Notes under the pieces: generated by a model | The model's input: only the letters and a program-made list of their open reading frames with translations | Databases searched by the model: none | What the model was told of the DNA's origin: nothing | Part shown: one piece after another, positions 39,479 through 48,377 of the stretch | How the letters are laid out: the number at the start of each line of letters is the position of its first letter | Position numbering within the stretch: the first letter of the stretch is position 1 | Program-made: the position numbers and the translations under genes | Source: Candidatus Methylopumilus universalis | GTDB lineage: Bacteria; Pseudomonadota; Gammaproteobacteria; Burkholderiales; Methylophilaceae | Length of the DNA: 64,000 nucleotides | Assembly: GCA_945883335.1 (NCBI GenBank) | Contig: CAMCXI010000008.1 | Location: 1-64,000, forward strand | Direction of reading: 5' to 3'

Positions 39479-40273
39479 ATGAAACAATATCAAGACTTAG
39501 TCCGCCATGTGCTTGCCCATGGTAATAAAAAAGAAGATAGAACTGGCACTGGCACGGTCTCTGTTTTTGGCTATCAAATGCGTTTTGATTTGAACGCAGG
39601 CTTTCCACTCCTCACGACAAAAAAAGTACATTTAAAATCCATGATTCATGAGTTGCTTTGGTTCTTGCAAGGCAGCACCAATATTGCCTATTTAAAAGAA
39701 AATGGCGTACGCATTTGGGATGAGTGGGCGGATGAAAATGGTAATTTAGGCCCTGTGTATGGCTATCAATGGCGCAACTGGCCTAAACCAGATGGCACGC
39801 ATATCGACCAAATCAGACAAGTCGTTAACGCGATTAAGAGTAACCCCGACTCGCGTCGATTGATTGTCTCTGCTTGGAATGTGGCAGATGTGGATCAAAT
39901 GAAATTGCCACCATGTCATGCTTTTTTTCAGTTTTACGTAGCGGATGGTAAATTAAGCTGCCAGCTTTATCAGCGTAGCGCGGATATTTTCTTAGGCGTG
40001 CCATTTAATATTGCTTCTTATGCCTTGCTCACCATGATGGTGGCGCAAGTGTGTGGATTAAAATTGGGTGATTTTGTGCACACGCTTGGCGATGCGCATA
40101 TCTACAGCAACCATTTTGAGCAGGTAAATGAGCAACTCACACGTGATTTGCGTGCCTTGCCAACCATGCACATCAATCCAAACGTCAAAGATATTTTTGA
40201 TTTCAAATTTGAAGACTTCACGCTAGAAGGCTATGACCCACATCCGCCAATTAAAGGCCTAGTGGCGGTTTAG
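39479..40273 (+). CDS. thyA: Thymidylate synthase
   Basis: The 264-residue protein methylates dUMP using methylenetetrahydrofolate. It has the catalytic Cys in '[12 protein letters not shown]', '[20 protein letters not shown]' (in part: IWDEWA), '[15 protein letters not shown]' and '[12 protein letters not shown]'. Length equals E. coli ThyA. It is followed one base later by folA, which recycles its dihydrofolate. Confidence 0.98.
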   Translation: MKQYQDLVRHVLAHGNKKEDRTGTGTVSVFGYQMRFDLNAGFPLLTTKKVHLKSMIHELLWFLQGSTNIAYLKENGVRIWDEWADENGNLGPVYGYQWRNWPKPDGTHIDQIRQVVNAIKSNPDSRRLIVSAWNVADVDQMKLPPCHAFFQFYVADGKLSCQLYQRSADIFLGVPFNIASYALLTMMVAQVCGLKLGDFVHTLGDAHIYSNHFEQVNEQLTRDLRALPTMHINPNVKDIFDFKFEDFTLEGYDPHPPIKGLVAV

Positions 40274-40274
40274 T

Positions 40275-40757
40275 ATGGCGTGTTTGTCTTTAATTGTTGC
40301 GATTGCTAAAAACCGCGTCATTGGCGTTAACAACACCTTGCCTTGGCATTTGCCAGAAGACCTCAAACGCTTCCGTGCTTTAACCACTGGTCATCACATT
40401 ATTATGGGTCGTAAAACTTATGATTCGCTTGGTCGTTTATTGCCCGGCAGAACCACGGTTATTGTGACGCGTAACCAAGATTACAAGGTGGAAGGTGCAA
40501 TTGTTGTGCATAGCCTTGAGGCTGCAATTGCAGCGTGTGGCGACGATAATGAAGCATTCTTGATTGGTGGTGCAGAGCTTTATAAAGACGGCTTAAAACT
40601 TGGCAATAAGCTCTACGTTACTGAAATTGATGCAGAGTATGAGGGCGATGCTTTCTTTCCTGAGTTTGAGATGAACGAATGGGAATCGGGTCAGCGCGAA
40701 AGCCATCAGGCAGAGAATAATTTGAGGTTTAGTTATATTACATATCAGCGAATTTGA
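40275..40757 (+). CDS. folA: Dihydrofolate reductase
   Basis: The 160-residue enzyme reduces dihydrofolate with NADPH. Family motifs are 'LIVAIAKNRVIGVNNTLPWHLPEDLKRF' (in part: LPWHLPEDLKRF), 'IIMGRKTYDSLGRLLPGR' and 'AFLIGGAELY'. The active-site acid is the Glu of 'LPED', the usual position in many proteobacteria being Asp or Glu. It is linked to thyA and ends at a strong terminator. Confidence 0.97.
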   Translation: MACLSLIVAIAKNRVIGVNNTLPWHLPEDLKRFRALTTGHHIIMGRKTYDSLGRLLPGRTTVIVTRNQDYKVEGAIVVHSLEAAIAACGDDNEAFLIGGAELYKDGLKLGNKLYVTEIDAEYEGDAFFPEFEMNEWESGQRESHQAENNLRFSYITYQRI

Positions 40758-40772
40758 TAAACTTTGAATCAT

Positions 40773-40803
40773 AAAAAAGGCGCTTAAGTTAAGCGCCTTT
40801 TTT
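40773..40803. terminator. Bidirectional terminator after folA
   Basis: AAAAAAGGCGCTT-AAGTT-AAGCGCCTTTTTT gives a 13-bp stem with T tracts on both strands, separating folA from the convergent decarboxylase gene. Confidence 0.92.
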
Positions 40804-40821
40804 ATTTGCTAGCGTAATAGT

Positions 40822-43062
40822 TTATTCTGCTACACAGTCTACGTAATACATGGCTTTGCCATCCACCACTTGTTTCACTAAGCCGTGAACGTCAGTCTCA
40901 AAACCTGGGAAGCGCTCATTAAACTCTCGCGCAAATTTCAAGTAGTTGACGATAATTGCGTTGAATTGCTCACCGGGAATCAACAAAGGAATGCCTGGTG
41001 GATAAGGGGTTAGTAATACCGCAGTAATTCGGCCTTCTAGTTCATCAATCAATACACGATCGATTTCGCGGTGTGCCATTTTCGCAAATGCATCAGTTGG
41101 TTTCATGGCAGGTACCATGTTAGATAGATACATTTCAGTCGTTAAGCGCGCTACGTCATTTTGCTTATAGATGCCATGAATCTGTGTGCACAAATCTTTT
41201 AAGCCGGTGCGTTCATAGCGTGGGTATTTTGCCGCGAATTCAGGTAATACTTTCCACAATGGCTGGTTCTTATCGTAATCATCTTTGAACTGTTGAAGTG
41301 CCGCCACCATTGTATTCCAGCGGCCCTTAGTTATGCCAATTGTAAACATAATGAAGAATGAGTACAGGCCAGTTTTTTCAACAATCACGCCATGTTCAGC
41401 CAGGTATTTAGTGACAATCGCGGCTGGAATGCCAAATTCATCAGAGAAGTCGCCATCCACGTCCAAGCCTGGTGTGATGATGGTGGCTTTAATCGGGTCA
41501 AGCATATTAAAGCCTTCGGCAAGATTGCCAAAGCCATGCCAGCGCTCATTGGCTTTAAGCATCCAAGCTTCACGCTCTTCTATGCCTTCTTCTGAAAGGT
41601 CGTTAGGGCCCCAAACTTTAAACCACCAGTCCGCACCCCATTCTTCATCCACTTTGCGCATCGCGCGGCGGAAGTCCAAAGCTTCCATAATGGACTCTTC
41701 AACGAGCACTGTTCCGCCAGGTGCTTCCATCATGGCTGCCGCTACGTCGCAGCTAGCAATAATTGAATATTGCGGGCTGGTTGATGTGTGCATCAAGTAA
41801 GCTTCATTAAATACGTCACGGTCTAATTGAATATTCTCAGCATCCTCAACCAAAATCTGTGACGCTTGACTGAGGCCGGCGAGTAGTTTATGCGTTGATT
41901 GCGTTGAGAAAATCATCGACTCTTTACAGCGTGGACGGTCTGCACCAATTGCGTGGTAATCGCCGTAAAAATCGTGGAATGTAGCGTGTGGTAACCAAGC
42001 TTCATCGAAATGTAGCGTATCAATTTTGCCATCTAACATTTCTTTAATTTCTTCAACGTTATAAAGCACGCCATCGTATGTCGATTGGGTAATGGTTAAT
42101 ACGCGAGGTTTTGCGTTTTTGTCAGTGGCAAATGGGTTGGCTTCAATCTTTTTCTTAATGTTTTCCCATTCGAATTCCGCTTTTGGAATTGGACCAATAA
42201 TGCCGAAATGGTTACGTGTTGGCATCAAGAAAACAGGAATTGCCCCCGTCATGATGATCGAGTGCAGTACAGACTTATGACAGTTACGGTCAACGACTAC
42301 AATATCGCCAGGAGCGACGGTTGAGTTCCAAACAATCTTATTGGATGTTGATGTCCCGTTAGTCACAAAGTACAAGTGATCACAGTTATAAATGCGTGCT
42401 GCGTTACGCTCTGATGCTGCGACAGGGCCTGTATGGTCAAGTAATTGACCAAGCTCATCTACCGCGTTACAAACGTCTGCACGCAGCATGTTTTCACCAA
42501 AGAATTGGTGGAACATTTGACCCACTGGTGATTTCAAGAATGCCACGCCACCAGAGTGACCAGGGCAGTGCCATGAGTAAGAGCCATCCGCAGCATAATG
42601 GGTGAGTGCTTTGAAGAATGGTGGCGGCAAGCTATCCAAATAAGCTTTAGCTTCACGGATGATTAAGCGCGCTACAAACTCTGGCGTATCTTCATTCATG
42701 TGAATAAAGCCGTGAAGTTCACGTAATACGTCATTTGGGATATGGCGTGAAGTGCGCGTTTCACCGTGCAAGAAAATAGGAATTTCTTCGTTACGGTAAC
42801 GGATCTCATTCACGAATGTGCGTAATTGTTCAATCGCTTCTGGTTTTTCTTCTACGATTTCTTCATCATCAATCGATAAAATAAATGCTGATGCACGACT
42901 TTGTTGTTGTGCAAAAGAGGTGAGGTCACCGTAACTGGTGACGCCTAATACCTCGAAGCCCTCTTCTTCAATAGCCTTTGCAAGAACGCGAATGCCTAGA
43001 CCTGAGGAATTTTCAGAGCGGAAGTCTTCATCGATGATGACGATAGGAAATCTAAATTTCAT
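40822..43062 (-). CDS. Orn/Lys/Arg decarboxylase (biodegradative arginine decarboxylase type)
   Basis: The 746-residue fold type I PLP enzyme has an N-terminal receiver-like domain (about 1-125: 'PIVIIDEDFRSENS'), the major domain with PLP Lys in 'STQSTHKLLAGLSQAS' near residue 385, 'HFDEAWLPHA' and a C-terminal domain. Members decarboxylate arginine, lysine or ornithine for acid resistance or polyamine synthesis. Similarity to AdiA-length proteins suggests arginine, but specificity cannot be fixed by eye. It lies 9 bases downstream of dcd. Confidence 0.88.
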   Translation of the reverse strand: MKFRFPIVIIDEDFRSENSSGLGIRVLAKAIEEEGFEVLGVTSYGDLTSFAQQQSRASAFILSIDDEEIVEEKPEAIEQLRTFVNEIRYRNEEIPIFLHGETRTSRHIPNDVLRELHGFIHMNEDTPEFVARLIIREAKAYLDSLPPPFFKALTHYAADGSYSWHCPGHSGGVAFLKSPVGQMFHQFFGENMLRADVCNAVDELGQLLDHTGPVAASERNAARIYNCDHLYFVTNGTSTSNKIVWNSTVAPGDIVVVDRNCHKSVLHSIIMTGAIPVFLMPTRNHFGIIGPIPKAEFEWENIKKKIEANPFATDKNAKPRVLTITQSTYDGVLYNVEEIKEMLDGKIDTLHFDEAWLPHATFHDFYGDYHAIGADRPRCKESMIFSTQSTHKLLAGLSQASQILVEDAENIQLDRDVFNEAYLMHTSTSPQYSIIASCDVAAAMMEAPGGTVLVEESIMEALDFRRAMRKVDEEWGADWWFKVWGPNDLSEEGIEEREAWMLKANERWHGFGNLAEGFNMLDPIKATIITPGLDVDGDFSDEFGIPAAIVTKYLAEHGVIVEKTGLYSFFIMFTIGITKGRWNTMVAALQQFKDDYDKNQPLWKVLPEFAAKYPRYERTGLKDLCTQIHGIYKQNDVARLTTEMYLSNMVPAMKPTDAFAKMAHREIDRVLIDELEGRITAVLLTPYPPGIPLLIPGEQFNAIIVNYLKFAREFNERFPGFETDVHGLVKQVVDGKAMYYVDCVAE

Positions 43063-43071
43063 TCGAATGCC

Positions 43072-43647
43072 TTAAATTTTAGGTAATGTCACGCCGACTT
43101 GGCCTTGATACTTGCCGCCACGATCTTTATAGCTGGTTTCACAAACATCGTCCTCATCTGCCTCAAAGAACAGCACTTGCGCACAACCTTCGTTTGCATA
43201 GATTTTGGCTGGGAGCGGGGTGGTATTGCTGAATTCTAGCGTGACGTAACCCTCCCATTCTGGTTCAAATGGCGTGACGTTGACGATGATGCCGCAACGT
43301 GCATAAGTTGATTTACCTAAGCAAACTGTTAAAACGTTGCGAGGAATACGGAAGTATTCAACAGTGCGCGCCAATGCAAATGAATTAGGTGGAATGATGC
43401 AGTAATCTGCATTCACTTCTACAAATGAATTAGGGTCGAAATTTTTTGGGTCAACAATCGTACTGTTGATATTGGTGAATAGCTTAAATTCTTTTGAGCA
43501 TCGAATGTCGTAACCATAACTTGATGTACCGTATGAAACCACACGCTCACCAGCGGCGTTCACTTTGACTTGTTTAGGCTCAAACGGCTCAATCATGCCG
43601 TGTTGTTCAGCCATGCGGCGTATCCACTTATCCGATTTAATGCTCAT
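43072..43647 (-). CDS. dcd: dCTP deaminase
   Basis: The 191-residue homotrimeric enzyme deaminates dCTP to dUTP, feeding dTMP synthesis. It shows '[14 protein letters not shown]', '[38 protein letters not shown]' (in part: [15 protein letters not shown], with the catalytic Glu) and the C-terminal 'YQGQ'. Length and motifs match the monofunctional Dcd of proteobacteria. Confidence 0.96.
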   Translation of the reverse strand: MSIKSDKWIRRMAEQHGMIEPFEPKQVKVNAAGERVVSYGTSSYGYDIRCSKEFKLFTNINSTIVDPKNFDPNSFVEVNADYCIIPPNSFALARTVEYFRIPRNVLTVCLGKSTYARCGIIVNVTPFEPEWEGYVTLEFSNTTPLPAKIYANEGCAQVLFFEADEDDVCETSYKDRGGKYQGQVGVTLPKI

Positions 43648-43758
43648 TTTTACTCAACCATTCATTAAGAAAACAAAAATAACAAAATTAAAATGCCCAC
43701 GCATTATGCCATTTTACTGACAAATCGCGCAGGCATTTTGTAATGGAGAAAGAGCAGT

Positions 43759-45267
43759 TTAGTGCTCGTCGCCACCTAGTTCAATACTGTAACGCCAGAA
43801 TTGATCTTCTGCTTCAAAAATGACACTAGAAGCCTCAGGATCACGGTCCCCAGCCCGGTATTGGTGCAATGGTGTTTTGTCCTTTGCCCAAGCATTCACG
43901 ATTTGGTCAACCAAGCGCCATTGAGCTTCCACTTCACTGATGTGTAGATATTGTGAAGGATCGCCTTCCATCAAGTTCAGCATCAAAGTTTCGTATGAGT
44001 CAATGCTCTCATCGCCTTGTTGGCGTTGGGCGCCATCAAGACTCATGGTACGTGTTGCGATATCTAGACCCGGAATCTTAGATTCCATCTCAATTTTTAC
44101 GCATTCACGTGGTTGAATGTTAATGATCAACCAGTTGTGATGTTGACCTTGTTTAAGTTCGATTGGAGATTGTTTGAAGCGAATCGCAATCGCAGTATTG
44201 CTTTCATGCAAACGTTTGCCAGTGCGAACGTAGAAAGGAACGCCTTTCCAACGAGGGTTATCAATAAACAACTTAACGGCGGCATAAGTTTCAGTGAAGC
44301 TTGTATCGCCAAGGCCGTCACGCTTTACTTCTTCTATGTAACCAGGCACGTTTTCACCATGACCGTCACCTACGCAAACACGACCAGCGGCATATTGTGC
44401 GCGGAATACCTGTTTGTTGAAGTTGTCTAAGTCGATTGGACGAATAGATTCCAGCACCTTGATTTTTTCCGCACGGATGCTGTCTGGCGTCAGGTCTTTT
44501 GGTTTTTCCATGGCTACCAATGCTAAGGTTTGTAGCAAGTGACTTTGGAACATGTCACGGAGTGCGCCCGTTGCTTCGTAGAAAGTGGTACGTTCGCCAA
44601 CGCCTAATGTCTCATTGTTAGTGATTTGCACATGATCGATATGACCGTTATTCCAAAGTGGCTCAAAAATCGCATTGGTAAAGCGAGTAAGCATGATGTT
44701 TTGAATCGCTGATTTACCGAGGTAATGGTCGATACGGTAAATTTGGCTTTCTTTTAAGTGCTTAGTGATTTTTGATTGCAAATCTTGCGCGCTGGCTAAG
44801 TCCGTACCAAACGGTTTTTCAATCAATACACGGCGCCAGTATTTGCTCTCATCTAGCAAGCCCACCGCTGACAGTTGCTCCACCACTGGGGCGAAGTCGG
44901 TCGGGCGAACAGACAAGAAATAAGCCAGGTTTTGCGGGAACACTTTCTCATCACTGAGTCGGTCACGCATTTTTTCGAAAGCATTAGGATCTGTTGGCGG
45001 ATTAGCATGGTAATGGTTGCGATTTAAAAAACGCTCGAATACTTGCTTGTCGTAGCCATTTTTAAATTTAGCATCCAACATGCCTTTAATTTCTTTGTGC
45101 CAATCTTCTCGGGCAACATCACCACGGCCGACAGATAAAATCGCCATGTGGTCTGGTAAACGACCAGCAGCATCCAAACGAAAAAGGCCTGGAATTAGTT
45201 TGAGGCGAGATAGGTTGCCGCTAGCGCCAAATAAAACAAGGGTACAAGGATCAATTTGTTTGCTCAT
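43759..45267 (-). CDS. zwf: Glucose-6-phosphate 1-dehydrogenase
   Basis: The 502-residue enzyme oxidises glucose 6-phosphate to the lactone. It has 'LFGASGNLSRLKLIP' (NAD(P) site), 'LIEKPFGTDLASA' and the substrate signature 'RIDHYLGKSAIQN'. With Pgl and Gnd nearby it forms the oxidative branch that in ribulose monophosphate methylotrophs can run as a dissimilatory cycle oxidising formaldehyde to CO2. It lies 83 bases after gnd. Confidence 0.97.
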   Translation of the reverse strand: MSKQIDPCTLVLFGASGNLSRLKLIPGLFRLDAAGRLPDHMAILSVGRGDVAREDWHKEIKGMLDAKFKNGYDKQVFERFLNRNHYHANPPTDPNAFEKMRDRLSDEKVFPQNLAYFLSVRPTDFAPVVEQLSAVGLLDESKYWRRVLIEKPFGTDLASAQDLQSKITKHLKESQIYRIDHYLGKSAIQNIMLTRFTNAIFEPLWNNGHIDHVQITNNETLGVGERTTFYEATGALRDMFQSHLLQTLALVAMEKPKDLTPDSIRAEKIKVLESIRPIDLDNFNKQVFRAQYAAGRVCVGDGHGENVPGYIEEVKRDGLGDTSFTETYAAVKLFIDNPRWKGVPFYVRTGKRLHESNTAIAIRFKQSPIELKQGQHHNWLIINIQPRECVKIEMESKIPGLDIATRTMSLDGAQRQQGDESIDSYETLMLNLMEGDPSQYLHISEVEAQWRLVDQIVNAWAKDKTPLHQYRAGDRDPEASSVIFEAEDQFWRYSIELGGDEH

Positions 45268-45301
45268 TACTTCTAGTTTCCTAAGGTTTTGGTATTAATA
45301 A

Positions 45302-45324
45302 GCGGCCAATCTGATGTTGGCCGC
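45302..45324 (-). promoter_or_regulatory. Hairpin between gnd and zwf
   Basis: GCGGCCAA and TTGGCCGC form a perfect 8-bp stem with a 7-base loop in the 83-base gap. The minus-strand sequence after it (TTATTAA) is only weakly U-rich. It may attenuate read-through from gnd into zwf or stabilise the gnd transcript. Confidence 0.5.
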
Positions 45325-45350
45325 GATGATGTGTTTAACTTTTGATGCGC

Positions 45351-46274
45351 TTAGTCGTTGACTGACTTAACAAAGTGACCACCAAAGCCATTACGCATCA
45401 TGGATAGCAATTTGTAGCTGTAACCAGTGGCATCTTGGCTTCTGAAGCGCGCTTGCAGGGCAAGTGTCAGCACCGGTGCAGCAACGCCTTGTTCAACAGA
45501 TTCCATGACTGTCCAACGGCCTTCACCAGAATCAGCCACATAAGGTGCAACAGCAGATAGCTCTTGGTCTTCTTTCAGTGCGTCAGCAGTTAAATCTAAC
45601 AACCAGCTTCGCACTACCGAGCCATGACGCCATAGCTCTGTGACTTGTGCGAGGTCTAAATTGAAGTCCGTTTTACCTTTTAGCAAATCTAAGCCTTCAG
45701 CCATTGCCTGCATCATGCCGTATTCAATACCGTTGTGAATCATTTTAGTGAAGTGGCCTGATCCAATTGGACCTACGTGTGCCCAGCCATTTTCTTTCGA
45801 AGGCGCAAGCGCAATCAAAATTGGTTCAACTGTTTTAGCAACTTCAGGAGTTGCGCCTACCATCAAGCAGTAGCCGTTTTCCAATCCCCAGATGCCTCCA
45901 GAAGTGCCAGCATCCATAAATCCAATCCCACGCTCTGCAAGCCAAGCGCCACGGCGTTGACTGTCTTTGTAGTTAGAGTTGCCGCCATCAATAATGATGT
46001 CGCCCTTAGCAAGCATCTCAGCAAGATTTTGAATTTGAATTTCGGTCGGTTCGCCGCTGGGTAACATTAGCCAAACAATTCGTTTTTCGCCAGATTCCCC
46101 TAGCTTTGAAACTGCATCAGCCACTGAGCTAGCAGCAGTCATGCCTTCAGTGTCGATTAACTTAGTGACGACTTCGACGCTTCTGTCGTATCCAACAACT
46201 TCAATACCACTACGAAGCAAGCGAGTAGTCATGTTGCCACCCATTTTGCCCAAACCGATCATTGCTAATTTCAT
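45351..46274 (-). CDS. gnd: 6-phosphogluconate dehydrogenase, decarboxylating (short GndA type)
   Basis: The 307-residue protein has the nucleotide site 'IGLGKMGGNMTTRLLRSG', 'MLPSGEPT', 'DGGNSNYKDSQRRG' and the catalytic 'FTKMIHNGIEYGMMQA'. It makes ribulose 5-phosphate and CO2. The short length marks the form found in many methylotrophs and Gram-positives, often NAD-preferring, rather than the 470-residue E. coli type. It is divergent from pgl and upstream of zwf. Confidence 0.95.
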   Translation of the reverse strand: MKLAMIGLGKMGGNMTTRLLRSGIEVVGYDRSVEVVTKLIDTEGMTAASSVADAVSKLGESGEKRIVWLMLPSGEPTEIQIQNLAEMLAKGDIIIDGGNSNYKDSQRRGAWLAERGIGFMDAGTSGGIWGLENGYCLMVGATPEVAKTVEPILIALAPSKENGWAHVGPIGSGHFTKMIHNGIEYGMMQAMAEGLDLLKGKTDFNLDLAQVTELWRHGSVVRSWLLDLTADALKEDQELSAVAPYVADSGEGRWTVMESVEQGVAAPVLTLALQARFRSQDATGYSYKLLSMMRNGFGGHFVKSVND

Positions 46275-46379
46275 TTTTTTTCCTTGGTTAGGATATAGTC
46301 TGCCGTCGTCCTTTTGGGTAAGATGGCGAGCTAAATTGATTTATTGAATAAGTCTGTAATTATAACGTGAAGGCTTTGC

Positions 46380-47096
46380 ATGATGCAAAATACAAACCAA
46401 GAAAACTCCCCAGAAAAAACAAGCCAAATCAGTCGATGGCACAATTTTGAAAATCAAGAGGCCATTAACCAAGCTACATTAAACCGAATTTTAGCCGCGG
46501 CAAATGAAGCGATCGCTAGTCGCGGTCGTTTTTCTATCGTTCTAGCAGGCGGCTCAACCCCTAAAAGCGTTTACGCTTTACTCAAAGATGCAGATGTCGA
46601 TTGGGAAAATTGGCATGTTTATCACAATGATGACCGCTGTTTGGCCGTGGATAACTCTGAGCGTAATAGTTTGATGGCGCGCACCACATGGCTTAATCAT
46701 GTGAGCATTCCTGCTAACCAAATCCACGATATTCCTGCAGAGTTGGGAAATATTGAAGGCGCTAAGGCTTATGCTAAAACGTTGGCTGGTGTGCCAGAGT
46801 TTGATTTGGTGCTATTAGGTTTGGGTGAAGATGGCCATACGGCGAGCTTATTTCCTAATCAAGCAGTCGATAATTCAGCGGATGCCGTACCTGTGTTTGA
46901 CGCCCCTAAGCCGCCAGCAGACCGTATTACTATAAGTCAGCAACGGTTAAGTAAAACAAGGGAGGTGATTTTCTTGGTGACAGGTGCGGGTAAACAAGAT
47001 GCTGTAGACAATTGGCGTAATGGTGTTGCGATTCCTGCCACTTTAATTACCCCTAAAAATGGCGTGGATGTTTATTGTTTTGGCGTGACTTTTTAA
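46380..47096 (+). CDS. pgl: 6-phosphogluconolactonase
   Basis: The 238-residue DevB-type enzyme hydrolyses 6-phosphogluconolactone. It has the 'VLAGGSTPKSVYALL' sugar-phosphate site, 'HNDDRCLAVDNSERN' and 'LVLLGLGEDGHTASLFP'. It is divergent from gnd, completing the zwf-pgl-gnd set in one place. Two adjacent ATG codons make the exact start uncertain by one residue. Confidence 0.95.
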   Translation: MMQNTNQENSPEKTSQISRWHNFENQEAINQATLNRILAAANEAIASRGRFSIVLAGGSTPKSVYALLKDADVDWENWHVYHNDDRCLAVDNSERNSLMARTTWLNHVSIPANQIHDIPAELGNIEGAKAYAKTLAGVPEFDLVLLGLGEDGHTASLFPNQAVDNSADAVPVFDAPKPPADRITISQQRLSKTREVIFLVTGAGKQDAVDNWRNGVAIPATLITPKNGVDVYCFGVTF

Positions 47097-47125
47097 GCTA
47101 GGTATTTAATTTTAGATTGCCATCA

Positions 47126-47156
47126 GAAAAGCTCCGAGATTTTCGGGGCTTTTTGT
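47126..47156. terminator. Terminator between pgl and apbC
   Basis: AAAAGCTCCGA-GATT-TTCGGGGCTTTTT forms a roughly 9-bp stem containing one G-U pair, with T and A tracts suited to both converging genes. Confidence 0.85.
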
Positions 47157-47170
47157 TTATGCAGTTTGGC

Positions 47171-48259
47171 TTATGTGTTTTGAATCACAATATTTGGAAA
47201 TTTGCTGCTGTGGTCCAGCGCAAGTTGAGATAGCTTGGAGGCTGTCTTTCTTGCGATTTGTTTGTAAATGCTTGCGATTTGGCTATTAGGCTCACTAATG
47301 ACAGTTGGCTTGCCGCCATCTGATTGTTCACGAATTTTAATGTCGAGGGGCAAGCTACCAAGCAAATCCACATTGTAGTCTTTGCACATAGCCTCGCCAC
47401 CGCCTGCACCAAAAATATGCTCTTCATGGCCGCATTTTGAACAGATATGCGTGCTCATGTTTTCAACAATCCCCAAAATTGGAATGCCCACTTTTTCAAA
47501 CATTTTGAGGCCTTTACGGGCGTCTAACAGCGCAATATCTTGGGGTGTGGTCACAATAATTGCACCAGTCACTGGCACCTTTTGGGAAAGCGTTAATTGG
47601 ATATCGCCAGTGCCTGGCGGCAAGTCGATAATTAAATAATCGAGGTCTTTCCAGCGCGTGTCGCGTAGGAGCTGTTCTAACGCACCTGTAACCATGGGAC
47701 CACGCCAAACCATAGGCGTATCCACATCGACCAAAAAGCCAATCGACATAGCTTGAATGCCGTGTGCTTGCATAGGCTCTATGCTTTTACCATCTGCGCT
47801 GTCTGGGCGACCTGAAATGCCGAGCATTTGTGGTTGGCTAGGGCCGTAGATGTCAGCATCTAGAATCCCTACATTTGCGCCTTCTTCAGCAAGCGCAAGG
47901 GCAATATTGACCGCAGTGGTTGATTTTCCGACGCCGCCTTTGCCCGAAGCTACGGCAATAATATTTTTTACATTTGGAATCAGTGGAACCCCTCGTTGCG
48001 CGCTATGGGGAACAATTCGACTGCCTATATTCACAGTGATCTTGCTGATGCCAGCAATCGTTTTTAGTTTGTTCTCAACGATTTCTTTCATTTCGCCTAA
48101 TACGCTCTTAGCTGGGTAGCCTAATACTATGTCTATCGAAACATCGTTGCCGTTAATTTGAATATTCTTCGCTGATTTGCTGCTGATAAAGTCCGCGCCA
48201 GTATTAGGATCTATAAGTGTTTTAAGTGTGTTTTGAACATCTAATTCCGAAATTGCCAT
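47171..48259 (-). CDS. apbC: Iron-sulfur cluster carrier ATPase ApbC/Mrp
   Basis: The 362-residue protein has an N-terminal DUF59/MIP18 domain (about 1-85) and a P-loop ATPase domain with the deviant Walker A 'ASGKGGVGKSTTAVN', 'LDADIYGPSQPQMLG' and the cluster-binding CxxC in 'STHICSKCGHEEHIFG'. It transfers Fe-S clusters to apoproteins. Fe-S clients in this window include SdhB, AcnB and class I fumarase. Confidence 0.95.
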   Translation of the reverse strand: MAISELDVQNTLKTLIDPNTGADFISSKSAKNIQINGNDVSIDIVLGYPAKSVLGEMKEIVENKLKTIAGISKITVNIGSRIVPHSAQRGVPLIPNVKNIIAVASGKGGVGKSTTAVNIALALAEEGANVGILDADIYGPSQPQMLGISGRPDSADGKSIEPMQAHGIQAMSIGFLVDVDTPMVWRGPMVTGALEQLLRDTRWKDLDYLIIDLPPGTGDIQLTLSQKVPVTGAIIVTTPQDIALLDARKGLKMFEKVGIPILGIVENMSTHICSKCGHEEHIFGAGGGEAMCKDYNVDLLGSLPLDIKIREQSDGGKPTVISEPNSQIASIYKQIARKTASKLSQLALDHSSKFPNIVIQNT

Positions 48260-48377
48260 TTGCTTTTCCTTGCAATAATTCTTGAGTAAAAGATTAAGGT
48301 AATTTTAACGCATGTGAAAGCGCCCGTCATTTGTTAAAATGGGGGTATTCGAACAATTTATATATAGATTGAAATTC

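Noticed and set aside
41333-41800. 155-residue plus-strand ORF
   Set aside because: Antisense to the decarboxylase gene, no recognisable domain or ribosome site.
45302-45324. Hairpin between gnd and zwf as a strong terminator
   Set aside because: The stem is good but no clear U tract follows, so it is listed only as a regulatory hairpin.
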